Source of the DNA: Babylonia areolata | Taxonomy: Eukaryota; Mollusca; Gastropoda; Neogastropoda; Buccinidae | Direction of reading: 5' to 3' | Length of the DNA stretch: 64,000 nucleotides | Assembly (NCBI RefSeq): GCF_041734735.1 | Contig: NC_134903.1 | Coordinates: forward strand, 1,887,828 to 1,951,827 | In this document: piece by piece, positions 14,936 through 23,900 of the stretch | Position numbering within the stretch: position 1 is the stretch's first letter | How the letters are laid out: the number at the start of each line of letters is the position of its first letter | Program-made: the position numbers and the translations under genes | The notes under the pieces: generated by a model | What the model saw: the letters and a program-made list of their open reading frames with translations, nothing else | Databases searched by the model: none | Told to the model about the DNA's origin: nothing

Positions 14936-15000
<65 letters not shown>

Positions 15001-15880
15001 GCACGCACGCACGCACGCACGTGCACAGAACTCTACTGACACCTGTGTACACTTACACTCTCGCGCATGCACAAACGCACTCAAAAATACAGACCCACAC
15101 ATGCACACAAACACACACACATACACACACGCACAGAGGCTGCCACTGATTGGCCGCAAGAGGGATGGGAAAAGATCTCTGATGCCAAGAACGTGGCGTC
15201 TAGTGTGTTGCTCAGTCTATTGTATTTGGAAAAGCCCACAGAGACTCTGTTCCGTTTTGAAGAAGTTTGCGCAATGTTGGTTTGGAAATGATGCCGATAT
15301 TTGTTTGATTAGCAAAGCATCGTGCTCTACCTTTCATGTTAGACTTTCGGCCACTCCCTCTCTCTGCTTTTATTTCTTTGAGGCGATCGATGGTGTGATG
15401 GCCTTGTACCTGTTCTTTTTGATATTCTTTGACTTTTCTGAGGATTTCCGATTGTCCTAGATGTAGGCCGCTCGTTGGTGTTGCGTTACCAGCAAGTCTG
15501 TCAGCTCGCTCATTTCCCTTAACACCTGCATGTCCCGGGCAGTATGAACATGTGAGTTTTTTAATCTGAAAGGCCTCTGGCCATTCCCGACAATGTCTTC
15601 CTAGAGTGGGTGAAATGGCTGTGTTGAATAGATGGTTGAGGTTTTCGGGGTTTTTGAAAATTTCACAGTCTTTCAAAGGAATGAAGGAAGAGGAGTAGCA
15701 TGATGATAATAAGGTGGTATTCGTTTAGAGTTTATCCTGCAGCTTTTAGTGCATTCAGGCAATGCATCCAGTATAAATAAGAGACATGGTTCCTCGGTCC
15801 TTGACATCTTTCACAATCATGGTGACCAGGGCTCAATATTCCATCGTCATCATCGCAACACCTCTTTCGATTAGTTTGTC

Positions 15881-15956
<76 letters not shown>

Positions 15957-16105
15957 TGTGCGTGTGTAGGCGTATGTGTGTGTGTTGCGGCGGGGGGGGG
16001 GGGGGGTTGTGTGTCTGATAAACAGTCTTAGCTCGGGTGGCATTCTCTTGTGAGTTTGGAAATGGCATATACTCTGTCACGACTTGGTTAAAATGAGATA
16101 TGTGT

Positions 16106-16185
<80 letters not shown>

Positions 16186-16275
16186 GGAGGTGGGAGTGCG
16201 GGGGGAGGTGGGGTAGAGGATGAGGTATGTGAGTGTATGCATGCCTACACTGTGGGAGCAACAGGATATTGGAAC

Positions 16276-16347
<72 letters not shown>

Positions 16348-16621
16348 TTGTATGTACGTGTGTGGGGTTGGAGGTGGGAGATATGGGCGTATGTGTGTGT
16401 GCTTGTACAAGTAAGTGTTCATCTCTGTGAGTGTGTGTTTGTGTGTGTGTGTGTGTGTGCCGTGGAAGCTGCGATACGTAGACTAGAAATGAGTGTGTGG
16501 AGGAGGGGGTAGAGGAGGTGCAAGGTAATGTGTGTGTGTGTGTTGGAGCTCATGTACGTTTATATGTATTTGACTGTGCTTTCATATGTGCTTGTACAAG
16601 TAAGTGTTCATCTCTGTGAGT

Positions 16622-16675
<54 letters not shown>

Positions 16676-16744
16676 CGTGGAAGCTGCGATACTTAGACTT
16701 GAAATGAGTGTGTGGAGGAGGGGGCTAGAGGAGGTGCACGGTAA

Positions 16745-16786
<42 letters not shown>

Positions 16787-18564
16787 TGTGTGTGTGTGTG
16801 TGTTGGAGCTCATGTACGTTTATATGCATTTGACTGTGCTTTCATATATGTGAAACTGCATGTTTGGTGCATTTCTGTTATGCATGTGTGGGTGTATGTG
16901 TGAATGTGTGTCTTCATATTTTACATTTATTCGCTTATTTATCACCATTGTTGTCTTATTTATTTATTTATGTTTTATTATTATCATTTTATTAGTATTA
17001 CTAATATTATAACTACTACCTTTTTCTATATTATAATTATTTATTTATTTATTTATGCAAGCTTATCTATTATTTATTCCCCCGGTTTTTTTGGTTTTTT
17101 TTGGGTTTTTTGTGTTTTGTTTTTGTTTTTTTCTCAAGGCCTGACTAAGCGCGTTGGGTTACGCTGCTGGTCAGGCATCTGCTTGGCAGATGTGGTGTAG
17201 CGTATATGGTTTTGTCCGAACGCAGTGACGCCTCCTTGAGCTACTGAAACTGAAACTGAAATTGGTTAAAAAAAATATATAAAAAAAAATAATAATAAAA
17301 AAATAATAAAAAGCATGTGCATTTGCTTGCCCAAGAAGAAGACGGTGAAGAACAAAAAGAAAATGAAGAAGTGTTTATATGAGGAAGAAAAATAGGGAAT
17401 ACTTGAAAAATACATTGCCCTGGTCAAGTTAATTACGTTTCGTTTCGATTACAAAAAAGCAGAAAACAAAACAAACAAAAACACACACACACACACAAAA
17501 ACAACAACAACAACAAAACAACAAACACGCAAGCGAACATACAACCAAACATGGAAAAGACAGCAGCCCTCACTGACTTCATGAACTGCTTCCCGGACCA
17601 TGACGGAGGAGTGCTGGGGGCTGCCCCCATCCTGTTTTCTCCTCACTAACAATGGTACTAACCTGTGCATTCTATTGGACCAGACAAAAACCTAATTTTT
17701 GAGTTGTGGAAGATTTCAGCACAAGGGTTGAACCATTTACGGGTTAACTGGCCACAGCAGTCATTTAAGGCCTGTGCCAGGATGAATGACGGGCACAATA
17801 GCCGAGTGGTTAAAGCGTTTGACTTTCAATCTGAGTGTCCCAGGTTCGAATCTCGGTAATGGCGCCAGGTGGGTAAAGAGTGGAGAATTTTCCGATGCTG
17901 CACATGTCAGCATATGTGCAGACCTGCTTGTGCCTGAACCCCCTTCGTGTGTATTCGCAAACAAAAGATCAAACATGCACGTTGAAGATCATGTAATCCA
18001 TTGTCAGCGTTCGGTGGGTTATGGAAACAAGAAGATACCCAGCATGCACACCCCCGAAAACGGAGTATAGCTGCCTAAATGGCGGGGTAAAAACGGTCAT
18101 ACACGTAAACGCCCACTCGTGTACATACGAGTGAACGTTGGATCACGAACGAAGAAGTAGAAGCACAAGGGTTTTATTTTTTGTTTGTTTGTTTTTTGTT
18201 GTTGTTGTTGTTGTTTTTCTGCCCCCTCATCTGCACCGTTTCAGTGGCATTACTCCCACGCCGCTCATTTAGATTCCCCCATACACGGCCACACCCGGGT
18301 TCGTCCGTCACAGTTCCAGCGTCGGCAGTCCGCAGGGAACCATCGATGTTAGGTCGCCAGGAGGCCACACACCACAGGAGACCCTGCACTGCTGCTGAGT
18401 CACTTCGGTGGTGTTCAGTGGTGCCTGTTCTGATTTAACGTACTTAGGACACCACCTACTAAGCCCCCTACTAACGACAATAATGGTTTAGTTGCGGAGC
18501 CAGACTGAGTGAGCGTCCCTTCCAGAGTGGAGACCGCCACCACGTCCCTCCAACAAGAGCCCCG

Positions 18565-18610
<46 letters not shown>

Positions 18611-20919
18611 ATGAATCTGCCGACACTGAAGACATTGACAGGACTCATCCCAAGCACAGAAGTGGAAGGGTATTGAAACTGAGGTCACCATGAGAGCAGG
18701 GCATGAAAGGCCACAGACTCTGACACTGTTTTGTCTATATTGATGATGATGGAGGAGGAGGATGACGATGACGATGTTGCCATGGAGGTCCATTTTGGTT
18801 TGGGACTGCGTGACAAGGCTGTACTCTACGCTTCTTGTCATAATGATATCCCGGCGTTAACCAGGCCCGAGAGATACAGGCACTTGCAGTGTTGGTCAAG
18901 TAATTTGAGCAACACACCCAAAGACGCATCCTTGAAGTGGATGACACTCGACTGTGTGGTCCCAGTCTCCCCATTTAAGCCCACAGCACACTCAACTCTG
19001 GGTAGGAGCCGGCCATGGGCCGAAAAACCAACCTCCGCTGGGATTTGAACCCGCGTCCTCCCAACCGTCAGTACGCGACGCTAACCACTTCGCCATGGAG
19101 GCTGGTAAGAAGCACAAGGGTTGAACTTCTCACGGGCTGACTGCCCGCTACAGTCATTTCAGGACCAGAGTTGAACCTCTTGCAGTGACTGCCCGCTACA
19201 GTCATTTCAGGACCAGGGTTGAACCTCTTGCAGGCTGACTGCCCGCTACAGTCATTTCAGGACCAGAGTTGAACCTCTTGCAGGCTGACTGCCCGCTACA
19301 GTCATTTCAGGACCAGAGTTGAACCTCTTGCAGGCTGACTGCCCGCTACAGTCATTTCAGGACCAGAGTTGAACCTTTTGCAGGCTGACTGCCCGCTACA
19401 GTCATTTCAGGACCAGAGTTGAACCTTTTGCAGTGACTGCCCGCTACAGTCATTTCAGGACCAGAGTTGAACCTTTTGCAGTGACTGCCCGCTACAGTCA
19501 TTTCAGGACCAGAGTTGAACCTCTTGCAGTGACTGCCCGCTACAGTCATTTCAGGACCAGGGTTGAACCTCTTGCAGGCTGACTGCCCGCTACAGTCATT
19601 TCAGGACCAGAGTTGAACCTTTTGCAGTGACTGCCCACTACAGTCATTTCAGGACCAGGGTTGAACCTCTTGCAGGCTGACTGCCCACTACAGTCATTTC
19701 AGGACCAGAGTTGAACCTCTTGCAGGCTGACTGCCCACTACAGTCATTTCAGGACCAGGGTTAAACCTTTTGCAGGCTAACGCACTAATCTAAAAATAGA
19801 TGGATAGCTCTTTGGCTAGGAAAGCTTGAGCCAACTGGACGCAATACTGACACTTGTACCCGGCTGTCAGTCCGTTGAGAAGTCGTCTGCAAACTGGTGG
19901 TAGTTGCTGAACTCTAACCTTGTATCTTCGATATAAGTCGCGTTATGTATGCTCCCATGACATACCAAATGTTGTGTCTTGATCGATATCTGCCAATGGT
20001 TTATTAACCAAAGTTACAACAGGAAAACAGTGCAATGACACGTAGCGCAAATATGCTGTGGAGGCACACACAGGAATGTCAGCTTAACTAACGCCACGAG
20101 CAAGCGAAAGCTTGCCGTTAAGCAGTCACCGTAGCCAACTGAGCGACTGGCTGCATAAGTATATGAAGTAACTGCTTCGCACTGTACTTTCATGAGTAGC
20201 ATAATGGCTGATTCAGCACTTCCACTGGCTTCAGTTAGCAAAGGGGCTCAAAGAAGGCATGGGCTATCCACCGCTTTTGAGACCAGTGTGGCTAACTGCC
20301 CACTGCAGTCATTTCAGGCTAACTGTCCACTGCAGTCATTTCAGGCTAACTACCCACTGCAGTCATTTCAGGCCTTCACCAGGATGACTTCATGGGGTTA
20401 ACTTGGAGGGTCGTGGTGGGAGGTGGGGGGGCGGGGGGGGGAAGGGGGGGGGGGGGGGCATTGTGCGCTATCACACCGGTGTTGTTTGTGACAGCGAGGC
20501 TCGGCCATGGACAGCCAGTGGAAGTGGCGCTGATGATCCAGCCCGACGGTGTTTGCATCGCTTACTCTGTGGATTACGACGCTGACACACAGATGTGTCT
20601 GTTGAGCTCGAGCAACTATGAGGCAGTTTGTTTTGTGAGTGATCTGTGCTCTCTGAGTACTTTCTGTTTTTTGACATCTTTCACATGAATAAGGGTTTGG
20701 TTTTTGTGACTGATCTGTGCTATCTGTACATTTTGTTTTTAATATCTTTCACATAAATAAGTTGTTGTTTTTTTGTGAGCTATCTGTGCTCTCTCTTTGG
20801 GCACGTTTTGTTTTAGACATCTTTCACATGAATAAGGGTTTGTTTTTTGTGAGTGATTCGTGCTATCTGAACACTTTGTTTTTCACATCTTTCACATAAA
20901 TAAAGGTTTCTTTTTTCTG

Positions 20920-20969
<50 letters not shown>

Positions 20970-23900
20970 TCTGTGCTGTTTTGTTTTTCACATCTTTCAC
21001 ATGGATAGGTTGGGGCGTTTTGTGTGCGTGAGTGAGCACTTTTTCTTTTTTGACATCTTCCACATGAATAAGGGTTTATTGTGAGTGATCTGTGTTATCT
21101 CAGCACTGTTTGTTTTTCACATATTTCACATGGATAAGGGTTTATTGTGAGTGATCTGTGTTATCTCAGCACTGTTTGTTTTTCACATCTTCCACATGAA
21201 TAAGGGTTTATTGTGAGTGATCTGTGTTATCTCAGCACTGTATATTTTTCACATCTTTCACGTGGATAAGGGTTTATTTTGTTTGCTGTTGTTGTTTTTA
21301 AAGTGATCTGTGCTATCTGAACACTTTTTGTTTGACATGTTTCACATGAATAAATATTTTTTGTGAGTGGTCCATGCTAGTTGAGCACTTTTTGTTTCAA
21401 CTGGATAAATGTTTGACGAACATAGTGCATGATTTTGATCACGTCTTGCCTGGTTGATGTAACAATGTTGTGCATGTCAAATTATCCACTCTCTCTTTGT
21501 TCGATGTTTGTTTGTTTGTGTGTGTGTGTGTGTGTTTGCGTGTGTGCGTGCGTGCTTCACACATGCGTACGTGTTTGTATGTGTACTTCCTTAAAACCCA
21601 CCTCCTCCCACACAGCCTCCTTCTCCTGCCTCTTCCTTGTTTTCAGTTTTTCCCCAGTTTTGGGTTACGCATGGATTTGACTGACTGGTGTGAAAGCACT
21701 TTGATTTGTCTGCACAAGATTTAATGCTATATAGATAATCATTGTTATCATTATTATTATCATTATCATCATCATTATTATTATTATTACACGACTTAAT
21801 GTGTGAATGACGCTAAAATGTGATGTGTACTGACCCAGTCACAAGAGGGAGAAGCCGCAGCAGCAGTGTGTTTTATGACCCTTTACTATCCATGTTGCAG
21901 AGAGATGGAGATAATCATGTGTATGACCTCTGACTATCCATACTGCAGGGCTGTGCAGGTGGCCCTGGGTGTGACCTTTGACTATCCATGTTGCAAGGAG
22001 ACGGAGGCAGCCCTGTGTATGGCTGCTGACTATCCATACCGCATGGCTATGCAGACAGTCATATGCAAGATCACTCCCTAACCAAAGGGCTATACAGGCA
22101 GTTACATGTGTGACTTTTTTTACTATCCATGTTGCAGGGAGACAGAGGCAGTCCTGTGTATGGCTGCTGACTATCCATACTGCAGGGCTCTACAGCAAGT
22201 CCTGTGACTATCCATGTTGCAGGGAGACAGAGGCAGTCCTGTGTATGGCTGCTGGCTATCCATACTGCAGGGCTCTACAGCAAGTCCTGTGACTATCCAT
22301 GTTGCAGGGAGACAGAGGCAGTCCTGTGTATGGCTGCTGACTATCCATACTGCAGGGCTCTGCAGCAAGTCCTATGACTATCCATGTTGCAAGGAGATGC
22401 AGGCAGTCCTGTGTATGACCACTGACCACCCATACTGCGGGGCTCTGCAGGCAGTCGTATGACTATCCATGTTGCAGGGGGACGCAGGCAGTCCTGTGTA
22501 TGACCACGGACCGTCCATACTGCAGGGCTCTACAGGCAGTCCTATGTATGACCTCTGACTATCCATGTTACAGGATGACAGAGGCAGTCCCGCTATCTTG
22601 GGTGACAAGACAGTGGTGGGCCTGGGATCATGGGTCTTCAATCAATGCTGGTTTGACAAAAGGTAATGAGTCAGTACTCTGCCAAACACTCCAAATGAGT
22701 GTAACCCCTACACTGCGAAACACTCCAAATGAGTGTAACGCCTACTCTGCCAAACATTCCAAATGAGTGTAACCCCTACTCTGCCAAACACTCCAAATGA
22801 GTGTAACCCCTACTCTGCCAAACACTCCAAATGAGTGTAACGCCTACTCTGCCAAACATTCCAAATGAGTGTAACCCCTACACTGCCAAACACTCCAAAT
22901 GAATGTAACCCCTACTCTGCCAAACATTCCAAATGAGTGTAACCCCTACTCTGCCAAACACTCCAAATGAGTGTAACCCCTACTCTGCCAAACATTCTAA
23001 ATGAGTGTAACCCCCTAACTGTTGATACCCAGTGAAATGACACACCAGTGTCGCAAGAATTTGAAGAACAATAGTTGCTATATCCGTGTTACAATTGTGT
23101 GGAGGGTTTTTTGTTTGTTTGTTTTAAGTAGATTTGTTAACTTTGCTGGGCAAAGTTAGTGAAGTCCAAAGAGGAATAACAACAACAACAACAACAATAA
23201 TAATAATAATAATAAGTAGTAGTAGTAGTATTGGTAGTAGTGGTGGTGGTGGTGGTATTGTTATTATTGTTGTTGTCATCATAATAATCATCATTATCAT
23301 TATTGTTATCATTAATGTTATTATTATCACTACCGTTATTATCACAAAACATTGTGGTCAGACCATATGTTCACCATTTCATGGGATATCATGACAAGGA
23401 AATAGCAGCAAGCACAAAGAAAATCACCACAACACCATCAGTCTTTGTGCAGAATCCTTTCTGTTAGTCACCGATAGTCTTTCTTTAGAGAATCCTTTAT
23501 GTCAGTCACTGCCAATCTTTCTGTGCATAATCCTTTCTGTCTGTCACTGCCAATCTTTCTGTGCAGAATCCTTTATGTCAGTCACTGCCAGTCTTTCTGT
23601 GCAGAATCCTTTATGTCAGTCACTGCCAGTCTTTCTGTGCAGAATCCTTTCTGTTAGTCACTGATAGTCTTTCTGTGCAGAATCCTTTCTGTCAGTCACT
23701 GCCAGTCTTTCTGTGCAGAATCCTTTATGTCAGTCACTGTCAGTCTTTCTGTGCAGAATCCTTTATGTCAGTCACTGCCAGTCTTTCTGTGCAGAATCCT
23801 TTCTGTTAGTCACTGATAGTCTTTCTGTGCAGAATCCTTTCTGTCTGTCACTGCCAATCTTTCTGTGCATAATCCTTTCTGTTAGTCACTGCCAGTCTTT

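Noticed and set aside
17786-17860. tRNA gene on the plus strand
   Set aside because: Head of SINE-A with the same body as other copies; not a free tRNA.
22171-22641. Cys-rich repeat proteins over the exon 6-derived array
   Set aside because: Frames are by-products of the tandem units; the supported coding frame begins only at 22574.
23124-23394. Ile/Thr/Asn-rich frames
   Set aside because: Trinucleotide repeats; also present in the non-coding duplicate.
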